Positions 7,078 to 16,004 of a DNA stretch of 64,000 nucleotides are shown piece by piece. The stretch lies in NCBI RefSeq assembly GCF_009928685.1, contig NZ_WWEO01000042.1, forward strand, positions 558,001-622,000, in the 5' to 3' direction. This DNA comes from Mucilaginibacter agri. Its GTDB lineage: Bacteria > Bacteroidota > Bacteroidia > Sphingobacteriales > Sphingobacteriaceae. Every line of letters begins with the position of its first letter. The first letter of the stretch is position 1. The notes below the pieces were generated by a model. It searched no databases and was not told where the DNA came from. It saw only the letters and a program-made list of their open reading frames with translations. Made by a program: the position numbers and the translations under genes.

Positions 7078-10000
7078 ATGTTACGCAAATTTATAGAACG
7101 GCCGGTACTGTCTACCGTAATATCGGTCATCATCGTTATATTGGGTATACTGGGGTTAACCTCGTTGCCTATTTCACAATACCCCGAAATAGCGCCCCCA
7201 ACGGTGCAGGTTTCAACATCTTACCAGGGTGCCAATGCCGACGTGGTAATGAACAGCGTTATTGTGCCTTTAGAAGAGCAAATTAATGGTGTAGAGAACA
7301 TGACTTACATGACCTCTACCGCCAGTAATGATGGTAGCGCTTCTATCACCGTATATTTTAAATTAGGAACCGACCCCGATCTGGCGGCAGTAAACGTGCA
7401 GAACAGGGTTTCTAAAGCAACCAGCTTACTGCCAGCCGAGGTTACCAAGGCGGGTGTTACAACCGCTAAACGTCAAAGTAGTATGGTGATGATCTTCTCG
7501 TTATACAGCGAGAATAAATCATTCGATCAGACCTTTTTGCAGAACTACGCCAACATTAACTTATTGCCGCAGATAAAACGTATCAGTGGTGTGGGTGATG
7601 CCAGCGTGTTCGGCTCTAAAGATTATTCGATGCGCATTTGGCTAAAGCCAGATGTGATGGCTACCTATGGCTTAATACCGGACGATATTAATACGGCTCT
7701 TGCCGAACAAAACGTGGAAGCTGCACCAGGTAAATTTGGTGAAAACAGTAACCAGTCTTTCCAATACACCATCAAATATAAAGGACGCTTAAAGTCTCCT
7801 GCTGAATTTGAAAATATCGTAATCAAATCTGCCGGTAATGGTCAGATATTGCGATTAAAGGATGTGGCAAGGGTAGAATTGGGCTCGTTGAGTTATTCTG
7901 GCACAACGTTAACTAACGGAGCTGAATCAATTGGTGTGGCTATCAATCAAACTGCGGGATCTAACGCGCATGAACTGATTAAACAGTTAGAGAAAACAAT
8001 CGAAACTGCATCTAAAAGCTTCCCTCCAGGGGTGCACTATACTTCGATGTTAAATGCAAATGATTTCCTGGATGCGTCGATAGATAAGGTAATCCATACG
8101 CTGATCGAGGCCTTTATATTAGTGTTCATCGTGGTGTTTATCTTCCTGCAAGATTTCAGATCCACATTAATCCCAGCCATAGCCGTTCCGGTTGCTATTA
8201 TCGGTACATTTTTCTTCCTTAACCTGTTTGGGTTCACCATAAACCTGCTTACCTTATTTGCGCTGGTGCTGGCCATCGGTATTGTGGTGGATGATGCTAT
8301 TGTAGTTGTAGAAGCCGTGCATGCCAAACTCGACCATGGCTACAAATCGGCCCGTAAAGCAACCATAAAGGCCATGGATGATATCAGCGGGGCCATTGTA
8401 TCTATTACGTTGGTAATGGCTGCGGTGTTCGTGCCGGTATCATTTATTACCGGTTCGGCAGGTGTTTTCTATAAGCAATTTGGTTTAACGCTGGCTATCG
8501 CAATCGTAATTTCGGCAGTAAACGCCTTAACACTAAGCCCTGCACTTTGCGCCATGTTGCTAAAACCGCACGAAGAAGATGCGCACCACAAAACCACGTT
8601 TTTGCAGCGTTTTTACAATGCCTTTAACACATCGTTCGAGACTGTTACGGGTAAGTATAAACGCTCGGTAAACTTTCTGGTGGGCAGAAAATGGCTGGCC
8701 GTGTTAGGCATTGCCATATTTGGTGTTATCTTTTGGTTTTTGTTGAAAACTACACCAACAGGTTTCGTACCTAATGAAGACCAAGGCGTGTTATTTGCCA
8801 ATATAAGCCTACCGGCGGGTTCATCTTTAGAACGTGGTGCAGTTGTAGCCAAGCAGGTTGATGAAATTGTAAAGAAACTACCAGAAGTAGAGACCACTTT
8901 ACAAATCACAGGGCAAAACTTTATTGCCGGTGCAGGCGGATCATACGCCATGATCGTTATTAAGCTGAAACCATGGGATCAGCGTAAAGAAAAAGGGCAG
9001 GACCTAACCAGTTTAACCGGCAAATTGTTCGGTATGACGGCTGGTATTAAAACCGCACAGATTTTATTCTTTGCCCCACCAACTTTACAGGGTTTTGGTA
9101 ACAGCAGCGGTTTTGAGTTTCAGTTGCAGGATAAAACAGGTGGCGATATCAGCAAGTTTGCCGATGTAAGTAACAAGTTTATCGGTGCATTGAATCAACG
9201 CCCCGAAATACAGTACGCGGCGACGTCCTTCAATATTAATTTCCCGCAATACCAGGTGGATGTTAATGTGGCTAAGTGTAAAGATGCTAACATATCCGTT
9301 GGCACGGTGCTTGGCACATTGCAAGGCTATTATGGTGGTTTGTACGCCTCAAACTTTAACGAGTTTGGTAAGCAATACCGCGTAATGATACAAGCCGACG
9401 CACAGTATCGCGGAACGCCCGAGTCTTTAAATAAGATCTACGTGCGCAACGCCAGCAATGTAATGTCGCCTATTTCGGAATACGTTACTCTGAAACGTGT
9501 GTACGGCCCCGAGGCAATTAATCGCTTTAACTTGTTTACTTCAATTGCTATACAAGGTTCACCAAAACCGGGTTACAGTTCGGGTGATGCCATTAAAGCT
9601 ATTGAGCAGGTAGCTGCGCAAACCTTGCCTGTCGGTTATAGCTACGAATATTCGGGCCTTACCCGCGAGGAGCTTTCGAGCGGTAGCCAAACGGTATTTA
9701 TCTTCTTATTGTGTTTGATCTTTGTTTACTTCTTACTAAGTGCGCAGTACGAAAGCTATATTCTGCCTTTTGCAGTATTGTTATCGTTACCAATTGGTTT
9801 GGCGGGCGCATTTCTATTCGCTAAAGTTTTCGGTGTAGAAAACAATATCTATCTGCAGATCACATTGATTATGCTTATCGGTTTGTTAGCCAAGAATGCA
9901 ATTCTGATTGTAGAGTATGCAGTGGCGCGCCGCAGACATGGGCTAAGCATAGCGGAGGCTGCGGTAGAGGGTGCAACAGCACGTTTAAGACCAATTTTAA

Positions 10001-10242
10001 TGACATCCTTCGCCTTCATACTGGGGTTAGTGCCATTGATGATTGCCTCTGGCGCTGGTGCGGTGGGTAACCGTTCTATCGGTACGGGGGCTGTAGGCGG
10101 TATGCTTATCGGTACGCTGTTCGGGGTGTTCGTTATTCCGGTACTGTTTATCATTTTCCAAAACCTGCAGGAGCGCATTAGCGGTACACCGAAATTCTTG
10201 CCAGTGGTAGAGGATATAGAAGAGGATGACGACGAGGAGTAG
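7078..10242 (+). CDS. RND multidrug efflux pump, inner-membrane permease (AcrB/MexB, HAE1 family)
   Basis: At 1054 residues it has the standard HAE1 length and the duplicated layout of six plus six transmembrane helices with two large periplasmic loops. The start MLRKFIERPVLSTVISVII is diagnostic. The proton-relay aspartates are present in helix 4 (VVDD, D405-D406), and the partner lysine occurs in GLLAKNAILIVEYA in the second half. It uses the proton gradient to expel hydrophobic drugs, bile-like detergents or dyes from the periplasm and membrane. The adaptor lies 66 bases upstream and the outer-membrane factor 26 bases downstream. The C-terminus ends in an acidic run (EDIEEDDDEE). The substrate range cannot be deduced. 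Confidence 0.95.
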   Translation: MLRKFIERPVLSTVISVIIVILGILGLTSLPISQYPEIAPPTVQVSTSYQGANADVVMNSVIVPLEEQINGVENMTYMTSTASNDGSASITVYFKLGTDPDLAAVNVQNRVSKATSLLPAEVTKAGVTTAKRQSSMVMIFSLYSENKSFDQTFLQNYANINLLPQIKRISGVGDASVFGSKDYSMRIWLKPDVMATYGLIPDDINTALAEQNVEAAPGKFGENSNQSFQYTIKYKGRLKSPAEFENIVIKSAGNGQILRLKDVARVELGSLSYSGTTLTNGAESIGVAINQTAGSNAHELIKQLEKTIETASKSFPPGVHYTSMLNANDFLDASIDKVIHTLIEAFILVFIVVFIFLQDFRSTLIPAIAVPVAIIGTFFFLNLFGFTINLLTLFALVLAIGIVVDDAIVVVEAVHAKLDHGYKSARKATIKAMDDISGAIVSITLVMAAVFVPVSFITGSAGVFYKQFGLTLAIAIVISAVNALTLSPALCAMLLKPHEEDAHHKTTFLQRFYNAFNTSFETVTGKYKRSVNFLVGRKWLAVLGIAIFGVIFWFLLKTTPTGFVPNEDQGVLFANISLPAGSSLERGAVVAKQVDEIVKKLPEVETTLQITGQNFIAGAGGSYAMIVIKLKPWDQRKEKGQDLTSLTGKLFGMTAGIKTAQILFFAPPTLQGFGNSSGFEFQLQDKTGGDISKFADVSNKFIGALNQRPEIQYAATSFNINFPQYQVDVNVAKCKDANISVGTVLGTLQGYYGGLYASNFNEFGKQYRVMIQADAQYRGTPESLNKIYVRNASNVMSPISEYVTLKRVYGPEAINRFNLFTSIAIQGSPKPGYSSGDAIKAIEQVAAQTLPVGYSYEYSGLTREELSSGSQTVFIFLLCLIFVYFLLSAQYESYILPFAVLLSLPIGLAGAFLFAKVFGVENNIYLQITLIMLIGLLAKNAILIVEYAVARRRHGLSIAEAAVEGATARLRPILMTSFAFILGLVPLMIASGAGAVGNRSIGTGAVGGMLIGTLFGVFVIPVLFIIFQNLQERISGTPKFLPVVEDIEEDDDEE

Positions 10243-10268
10243 GCATTTATTTAAAGCATTTCACTAAA

Positions 10269-11675
10269 ATGAAAACAAGATATTATCAATATATAGTCCT
10301 GGCTTTGGCCGGGGGCATGATCGTCGCCTCGTGCAACGTATCAAAGAAATACAAGCGACCGGATGTGCAGGCCGATAATATGTATCGCGACAGCTCGGGT
10401 AAGGATACGGCTACTATAGCTAACCTGCCCTGGAAATCGCTGTTTGCCGACACTGTTTTGCAGGGACTGATACAAGAAGGCATCAATAAAAACCTTGATC
10501 TGCAAACGGCAGTCCTTAAAATTGCAGAGTCGCAGGCAACATTGCGGTCGGCTAAAATGGCCTATTTCCCAACCTTAGATGCTTCGTTGCAAGCTACCAA
10601 AGCTAAGTCGTCACAGGCAGCGCTGAATTTTCCTGCAGGTATCGGCATCAACCTCAATACCACCACTTATCAGGCTGCCCTAAGCGCCAGTTGGGAAGTG
10701 AATATCTGGGGGCAGCTGAGCAGTTTAAAACGCCAGGCGGTGGCTAACTTTTTGCAAAGCGAAGCCAATAAGCGTGCCGTACAAACACAGTTGATTGCAG
10801 ATATTGCTAACTACTATTACACCCTGTTAGCTTATGATCAGCAATTGGCTATTACTGAGCAAACAGTAAAAAACCGGATAGAAGACGTTGAAACCATGAA
10901 AGCCCTGAAAGAAGGGGCAGTGGTAAACGGTGCTGCGGTAGTACAAAGTGAGGCAAACCGTTACGCAGCCGAGGTAAGCATCCCAGATATTAAACAAAGT
11001 ATCCGCGAAACGGAAAATGCGTTGTCTATATTACTGGCACGTACACCAGGGCCTATAAAAAGGGCTGCTCTTGCAGAACAACAAACTATACCAGATTTAA
11101 ATGTGGGTATATCCAGCCAGTTGTTGCGCAACCGTCCGGATGTACAGGCATCTGAATTTGCTTTCCGCTCGGCGTTTGAGAATACCAATGTGGCGCATTC
11201 GTATTTTTATCCGACGTTAACCATCACAGCGCAAGGCGGGCTTTCATCTTTGCAACTTAAAAACCTTTTCGATAACTCAATATTTTATAACCTGGTTGGC
11301 GGCTTAACCCAACCTATATTTAACCGGGGGCAAAACAAAGCGCGATACAGAATTGCACAGGCGCAACAGATAGAGGCCTATAACACCTTTCAGCAAACTA
11401 TCCTTACTGCCGGCTCGGAGGTTTCAAACGCTTTGTTCTCTTATCAGAATGCGGTATCTAAACAACAAACCAGGCAAATGGAACTAAAAGCGCTTGAAAA
11501 ATCTGTTGAATATACCAAAGAGTTGCTTCGTTATAACTCTTTAACCAACTATACAGATGTATTATTGTCGGAGCAAAGTTTATTAACTGCGCAATTGAAC
11601 GGTGTTGGTGATAAACTTCAACAACTGCAAGCTACTGTTAACCTTTACCGTGCCTTAGGTGGCGGCTGGAGATAA
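10269..11675 (+). CDS. Outer-membrane efflux factor (NodT/OprM-type lipoprotein)
   Basis: The product has 468 residues. It begins with a signal peptide and lipobox (GGMIVASC, Cys near residue 22), followed by KKYKRPD, the usual OprM/NodT opening. Two homologous OEP repeats follow, with the typical PYxP-like turns (MAYFPTLDAS, HSYFYPTLTI) and long helical segments that form the periplasmic tunnel. It completes the tripartite RND system as the trimeric outer-membrane exit duct. A strong terminator follows at 11695, so the operon has exactly three genes. Confidence 0.93.
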   Translation: MKTRYYQYIVLALAGGMIVASCNVSKKYKRPDVQADNMYRDSSGKDTATIANLPWKSLFADTVLQGLIQEGINKNLDLQTAVLKIAESQATLRSAKMAYFPTLDASLQATKAKSSQAALNFPAGIGINLNTTTYQAALSASWEVNIWGQLSSLKRQAVANFLQSEANKRAVQTQLIADIANYYYTLLAYDQQLAITEQTVKNRIEDVETMKALKEGAVVNGAAVVQSEANRYAAEVSIPDIKQSIRETENALSILLARTPGPIKRAALAEQQTIPDLNVGISSQLLRNRPDVQASEFAFRSAFENTNVAHSYFYPTLTITAQGGLSSLQLKNLFDNSIFYNLVGGLTQPIFNRGQNKARYRIAQAQQIEAYNTFQQTILTAGSEVSNALFSYQNAVSKQQTRQMELKALEKSVEYTKELLRYNSLTNYTDVLLSEQSLLTAQLNGVGDKLQQLQATVNLYRALGGGWR

Positions 11676-11694
11676 GCAGAAGACATATTATAAT

Positions 11695-11730
11695 AAAAAG
11701 GCCTTCAAGTTTCTTTGAAGGCCTTTTTAT
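11695..11730 (+). terminator. Rho-independent terminator of the RND operon
   Basis: A perfect 14-base inverted repeat (11695-11708 and 11715-11728, core AAGGCCTTCAA/TTGAAGGCCTT) has a six-base loop and A/T tracts on both sides. It can act on both strands: for the RND operon and for the leftward DUF202 gene that ends at 11748. Confidence 0.93.
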
Positions 11731-11747
11731 TTGAGAAATATTTGATA

Positions 11748-12149
11748 TTAAAACCTGTTTGGTATCAAATAAAATACCAGCGCAACACCCGATAGTAGTA
11801 TTAACACAGTTACCAAAATAGCTAACAAATAAGACGGTTTAAACGTGTTTGTTACTAATTGATGCTCTGTAATCCGATAACGGATATAAGCATATATAGC
11901 CATTATCACGCCTATCGCAACCAAAAAAATGCCAATCTCGGCCGAATAACCCTTAGAAACGGGTACCATACCTGGTTTGCCTACAGCCAAAGAAATCTGT
12001 CTGATAAACAAAGCAAATTTAACGACCACGAAACCAAAACCCATCATGGCGATACTCGTCCTTATCCAGGCAAGAAATGTTCGCTCATTTGCCAGATGAT
12101 CGTTAGGTTTCGCTGCCGACTCATTGTTTTTATTTTCCAGGTCTTCCAT
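11748..12149 (-). CDS. DUF202 (YidH-family) membrane protein
   Basis: The 133-residue product has the DUF202 opening ANERTFLAWIRTSIAMMGFG near residues 20-40. It continues with three hydrophobic helices (about 30-50, 70-90 and 105-128). The family is a small inner-membrane protein of unknown biochemical function; E. coli YidH is the usual reference. It is a single leftward gene facing the RND operon, and the two share a bidirectional terminator. Nothing in its neighbourhood points to a partner. Confidence 0.85.
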   Translation of the reverse strand: MEDLENKNNESAAKPNDHLANERTFLAWIRTSIAMMGFGFVVVKFALFIRQISLAVGKPGMVPVSKGYSAEIGIFLVAIGVIMAIYAYIRYRITEHQLVTNTFKPSYLLAILVTVLILLSGVALVFYLIPNRF

Positions 12150-12297
12150 GCAAAGATTTATTTCCTGTAAAATAGGTGGCGAGGCTTTATTGTTTGAGGT
12201 AAGATGTTAAGTTCTGCAGTTACAGTAAAATGCTGATATATCCTTAATGTGTTTAATTGTTATCGTGGAGGGCTGTGATGCTTCTCGGCTATAATTT

Positions 12298-12507
12298 TCA
12301 ATTAAGCCTGCCACTACCCGCGCCTTTTCTAAGTAGAAACGTTAACTTCAGTGTAAGTGTTGCCAGTTCTCTTGCTATCATGAGTTCGCAAAGGGGGCCT
12401 TTTTTACAACTCTTAAACTCGTTACTTAGTCTTATTATTTCCCATTGAACCAGCTCTTTCTCCCAGGTTAATTCGTCCATACTCGTCATTTTGTCGTTGC
12501 TTGTCAT
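12298..12507 (-). CDS. Small hypothetical protein
   Basis: A 69-residue frame with a plausible charged, leucine-rich helical composition: an acidic N-terminus (MDELTWEKEL) and a C-terminal ARELATLTLKLTFLL stretch. I do not recognise a family. An internal ATG (MTSMDEL, 12489) is an equally good start. A plus-strand frame overlaps it (12257-12448) but has an unlikely composition. The amino-acid use makes this strand more believable than chance, but there is no terminator or clear promoter to support it. Confidence 0.4.
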   Translation of the reverse strand: MTSNDKMTSMDELTWEKELVQWEIIRLSNEFKSCKKGPLCELMIARELATLTLKLTFLLRKGAGSGRLN

Positions 12508-12655
12508 TTGTTTACCTATATTAAATGTTTCGGAGAAAACTCTTAAGAATCATTTTATTCAGTTCTTGGCCTAGGTTTTTTCTTCAAGCTATCCACTTTA
12601 CTACAATTAATAGGTATAAATTCTTAGATTGTTAATTATTAGTAAATTAGTGTGT

Positions 12656-13132
12656 ATGGATCAGAAAGAAACTGGCGATAAACGAAAGTCTGGCTTTGAT
12701 ATTTCGGCTTGGATACCACATTTAATTACCGCAGTTACCATTATTATCGGCGTATACCAATACAATAAAACCACAGAACGTGAGATTAGAAAGGAGTTTT
12801 TCTACAAACAGGTTAAGTGTTACGAGGATATTACCAATCAGGTAAGCCTAATGATGAATAACCAGAGCACATCGATGGACTCGCTAAGAAAGGAACTTAA
12901 TAAATTTAAAACCCTACGCGATGGGTCGTATCATCTTTACACAACTGATAGCGTGGAGAAGTACGTAGCCACTTTTGAATTTTATTACGAGCGCTATCTG
13001 CGAAACGACTCAATAACCAACGACGACCTGCACATAATATCCTATAAATTATTTAACCAATGCAGGTTATCACTAAACCAAACATTGGATGTTAAACTAA
13101 CGGAAATCAATTTCCGCAAAAAACTGGATTAA
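12656..13132 (+). CDS. Hypothetical protein with one N-terminal membrane helix
   Basis: Starting at the ATG at 12656 gives 158 residues (MDQKETGDKRKSGFDISAW). A frame from a TTG at 12629 adds nine residues and is less likely. A single hydrophobic segment (HLITAVTIIIGVYQY, about residues 22-37) is followed by a charged, probably helical domain with no cysteine motif or known catalytic site. The topology suggests a membrane-anchored protein. It ends three bases before the next gene, which encodes an exported protein, so the two are probably co-translated and may work together. No family is recognised. Confidence 0.65.
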   Translation: MDQKETGDKRKSGFDISAWIPHLITAVTIIIGVYQYNKTTEREIRKEFFYKQVKCYEDITNQVSLMMNNQSTSMDSLRKELNKFKTLRDGSYHLYTTDSVEKYVATFEFYYERYLRNDSITNDDLHIISYKLFNQCRLSLNQTLDVKLTEINFRKKLD

Positions 13133-13135
13133 GCC

Positions 13136-13639
13136 ATGAAAGCATTAGTTATTATATCATTGATAACTTTGTCTGCACTAATAGGGCGCTCGCAGACGGT
13201 TAAGTTTTACTATACCAAAACTGCCGATGTAGAAACCCATACGATGGTAGCACCAAGTAAAGACACGGTGATAACCGCAAAGCTCATTAACCCGGGTAAG
13301 TATAAATTCAGAATAGCGAAGGTTTCAGTACAGGTAAATGTACCCTCGGGCCAGCAGGTCTCTATGGTTGCGCAAACAGCCGCAATATCTTATCAAACCA
13401 AGATCTACACGATCGATAATGCAGATGCAAAGTTCTCGCTGTCGCCAACATTCAATTTTAAATTGCCCGATGTGGATTATAAAACTTGTACTATACGATC
13501 ATTTAAAGTTGATGAGATTACGGCCGAGAAAGATGAAGGACAACAGTTGATTGACGGCACGTTTTATGCTAAAGAAGTTATGGTAGCTTATCCGTTGAAA
13601 ACCAATCCAACCATGAGTGCCAAAGGACAGCGACAGTAG
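13136..13639 (+). CDS. Hypothetical secreted or periplasmic protein
   Basis: The 167-residue product starts with a typical signal peptide (MKALVIISLITLSALIGRSQ) with likely cleavage after RSQ. The mature part is rich in alternating beta-type residues (TKTADVETHTMV, GKYKFRIAKVSVQV) and looks like a small beta-sandwich domain. There are no enzyme motifs. It follows the membrane-anchored unknown by three bases and precedes a 78-residue unknown by 28 bases. This trio could be an operon of lineage-specific envelope proteins. The function is unknown. Confidence 0.7.
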   Translation: MKALVIISLITLSALIGRSQTVKFYYTKTADVETHTMVAPSKDTVITAKLINPGKYKFRIAKVSVQVNVPSGQQVSMVAQTAAISYQTKIYTIDNADAKFSLSPTFNFKLPDVDYKTCTIRSFKVDEITAEKDEGQQLIDGTFYAKEVMVAYPLKTNPTMSAKGQRQ

Positions 13640-13667
13640 TCATAGCTTACCCCTTAAATAACCGATT

Positions 13668-13904
13668 ATGAGCCATAAAATCAATTTATCGTGTACTATT
13701 GCCAACGAGGCGTGTAGTGTCGATGCCATATTCGAGCCTGGTGGCTCTACAGGCGCAAAGTATACACTGTATAGAAACGGGGAAAAAATAGGGGTTATTT
13801 GCCGCTATCAAAACGGGGGGTATCATATTTTGGAAGGTGAGAGTTTGAATCAGGATGATGTCGACAATATAGGCCGCCTGTTAGATCAAAGAACAGATTA
13901 TTAA
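13668..13904 (+). CDS. Small conserved-looking hypothetical protein (78 residues)
   Basis: The product has no signal peptide or membrane segment. It has a beta-rich middle (AKYTLYRNGEKIGVICRYQNGGYHIL) and two cysteines near the N-terminus (C9, C16). Composition and a clear ATG start support a real gene. It is the last member of the close trio from 12656. No family is recognised. Confidence 0.6.
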   Translation: MSHKINLSCTIANEACSVDAIFEPGGSTGAKYTLYRNGEKIGVICRYQNGGYHILEGESLNQDDVDNIGRLLDQRTDY

Positions 13905-14012
13905 TCCGTCTCTCTTTTTCCCTTGAATGTCTACATCGAGCAATAGCACCAACTGACATACTGTTGTCAATAGTTCGGCTTAACTTGGTGCATTAGCAAT
14001 GTATATTTATAT

Positions 14013-15083
14013 ATGAATAGCCAGGATATTGCCTTTCTCCGACAAGTAAACCAACAACTTATTGATCCGCACTTTACCACTGTTGAAAAATTGGTGAGTT
14101 GGATGGGTTGCATTCAATCGCAGGAATTTGCGTCGGCGAAATGGGCTATTGCAAATCGAGTAAAAGGCATTACGGATGATACTATTGAGAAAGCTTTCAA
14201 CAAAGGGACAATCCTGCGAACCCACGTACTGCGCCCTACCTGGCATTTTGTTGCCCCCGAAGATATTCGCTGGATGCTGAAACTGACTTCGCCAAAAATA
14301 AAGGCGATGAGTAAAGGCTTGCACAAAAGACTGAGTATTGACGAAACAATTTTAAAGAAAAGCAAGACCATAATAACCGCAGCATTAAACGGCGGCAAGC
14401 ATTTAACCCGCGAGCAATTATTACCCTTCCTGAACGAAAAAAAGATTAATACCGACGATATTCGCCTGGGCTTTCTGCTAATGGATGCCGAGCTGGATGG
14501 ACTGATTTGTAGCGGCCCTAAACATGGCAAACAGTTTACTTACGCCTTAATGGACGAGCGCGTTGTGGCAGTGAACGATATTGATAGGGAAGAGGCTATT
14601 GGTAAACTCGCTAAAACCTATTTTAAGAGTCGCGGTCCGGCTACTATTTACGACTTCGCATGGTGGAGTGGTTTAGGCTTGCCTGATTGCAAAATCGGTA
14701 TCGAGCTGAACAAAGCACATTTGGCAAACGAAGTTGTTAATGGACAAGCTTATTGGTTTTCGCCAATCGCGCCGACGGCTAAGCCGATAAAATCTGTTCA
14801 GTTGCTCCCTGCATTTGACGAGTACACCATAGCCTACAAATACCGCAGCGACGTATTGCCGGTTGATTGCGTAAAGCTCACCGGTAATGGGATCTTTAAA
14901 TCGCTGATAGTTGTCAATGGGCAGGTAGCAGGTACATGGAATCGAACCATCACCAAATCGGAAGTCAATATTCAGCTGATACCTGTCAAACCAATAAGTA
15001 AGTGGGCTGCGAAATTAATTTTAAGGGCGGCAAAAGATTATGGTAAATATTTAGGTAAAGACTCTAAAGTGAATGAGACATAG
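14013..15083 (+). CDS. Winged-helix DNA-binding domain protein (YcaQ/AlkZ-like, HTH_42)
   Basis: The 356-residue protein matches the HTH_42 superfamily: an N-terminal LVSWMGCIQSQEFASAKWAI block, the RPTWHFVAPEDIRWML motif near residue 77, tandem winged-helix segments (THLTREQLLPFLNEK-like, YFKSRGPATIYDFAWWSGL) and a C-terminal LLPAFDEYTIAYKYRS block. Relatives include the DNA glycosylases AlkZ and YcaQ, which unhook crosslinks. Those have a QxQ or QxD catalytic pair; this protein has IQSQE near residues 34-38, which could correspond, but I cannot prove activity. It stands alone, between the small unknowns and the convergent AraC gene. Role inferred: DNA binding or repair. Confidence 0.8.
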   Translation: MNSQDIAFLRQVNQQLIDPHFTTVEKLVSWMGCIQSQEFASAKWAIANRVKGITDDTIEKAFNKGTILRTHVLRPTWHFVAPEDIRWMLKLTSPKIKAMSKGLHKRLSIDETILKKSKTIITAALNGGKHLTREQLLPFLNEKKINTDDIRLGFLLMDAELDGLICSGPKHGKQFTYALMDERVVAVNDIDREEAIGKLAKTYFKSRGPATIYDFAWWSGLGLPDCKIGIELNKAHLANEVVNGQAYWFSPIAPTAKPIKSVQLLPAFDEYTIAYKYRSDVLPVDCVKLTGNGIFKSLIVVNGQVAGTWNRTITKSEVNIQLIPVKPISKWAAKLILRAAKDYGKYLGKDSKVNET

Positions 15084-15125
15084 GCATTTCCTTTATTTGA
15101 AATCTTTTGTCTTTCCTCCTCCAAA

Positions 15126-15920
15126 CTATCTTATAGTCTGCGCAAACTCGGAAGGCCGCATATTAGCCAATTGATAAAACGTATTGCTGAATGCTGAAAT
15201 GCTTTGATAGCCGGTTTCGAAGGCGATCTGACTGAGTGTTTGATCTGTTTGTAGCATTAGTTCTACCGCCCGTACCATACGAACTTGTTTTAAATACTGC
15301 AGAAAGGAAATACTTAATACAGTCTGAAAAAGTCGGGACAAAGAACGTTCGGCAATATTAAACTTCTGACTTACAGATTTTAGCGTAAGTGGCTGGGCGA
15401 CATGGTCGTAAAGGTAACGCAGGATGGGCCGTAGCCTTTCGTTGGTAGTTGTAGGTAACACTATAGGCACATTTTGCGGGCTTAAGTTGGGCAGTATACT
15501 TTTTATAGCCGTTAAAAACGCGTAGTCGCTGCTATTTGGTTCAACGTTTTCATCATAGTTTTCGGTATAATGTATCATTTCATATAGCAGGTTATTAACC
15601 GGGTATATGCCCGTATGCTGATAAAAAATATGCTTATTATCGTCTGGATAATAAATATTGCGGACAACTGCGGTTTCCGACTGTCGTACCTGTAAAAAAT
15701 GATCCACTCCGGGCGGTATCCATATATAATGCCGTGCTGGGATAACAAAGGTGTTGCCCACAAAGTGTACATAGGCAATACCGCCCTCTACATAGGATAA
15801 TTGCGCTTTTTTATGCTGATGCACAGGGAAGCGTCGTTCTGCCTTCTGATGCATTACATATACAGACTTGCGGTGCCTGTCTATCTCAACAAACTGTTCT
15901 GCGGAGCTTAATGGTTGCAT
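15126..15920 (-). CDS. AraC-family transcriptional regulator with N-terminal cupin domain
   Basis: The product has 264 residues. An N-terminal cupin-like sensor (FPVHQHKKAQLSYVEGG, IPARHYIWIPPGVDH) is followed by two helix-turn-helix units at about residues 175-260 (LTLKSVSQKFNIAERSLSRL and LSQIAFETGYQSISAFSNTF), the canonical AraC C-terminus. It is divergent from a TolC-EmrA-MFS exporter operon whose start is only 84 bases away, so it is the likely local activator or repressor of that exporter. The histidines in the cupin suggest a small-molecule or metal-binding pocket, but the ligand is unknown. Confidence 0.88.
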   Translation of the reverse strand: MQPLSSAEQFVEIDRHRKSVYVMHQKAERRFPVHQHKKAQLSYVEGGIAYVHFVGNTFVIPARHYIWIPPGVDHFLQVRQSETAVVRNIYYPDDNKHIFYQHTGIYPVNNLLYEMIHYTENYDENVEPNSSDYAFLTAIKSILPNLSPQNVPIVLPTTTNERLRPILRYLYDHVAQPLTLKSVSQKFNIAERSLSRLFQTVLSISFLQYLKQVRMVRAVELMLQTDQTLSQIAFETGYQSISAFSNTFYQLANMRPSEFAQTIR

Positions 15921-16004
15921 CGTGTTGTGGCTGGAATCATCAAATGTTAGGCAATTTACATCAAATTACGCGAAAATGGTGTAGGTAAATTTGTATTAAA
16001 ATTT
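15921..16004. promoter_or_regulatory. Divergent promoter region between AraC regulator and exporter operon
   Basis: These 84 bases must hold both promoters. On the plus strand TAAATTTG (15986-15993) matches the Bacteroidota -7 consensus TAnnTTTG. It lies only 11 bases before the ATG at 16005, which would make the transcript nearly leaderless. No good -33 TTTG was found at the expected spacing, so this match may be chance. Confidence 0.35.

Noticed and set aside
12257..12448. Plus-strand 63-residue frame
   Set aside because: It overlaps the better minus-strand frame at 12298-12507 and has an unlikely composition (runs of Leu, Pro and Ser).
13954..13969. TGACA-N6-TGTCA palindrome as another site of the first TetR
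   Set aside because: Measured between TGAC and GTCA the spacing is eight bases, not six, and the neighbouring gene is unrelated.
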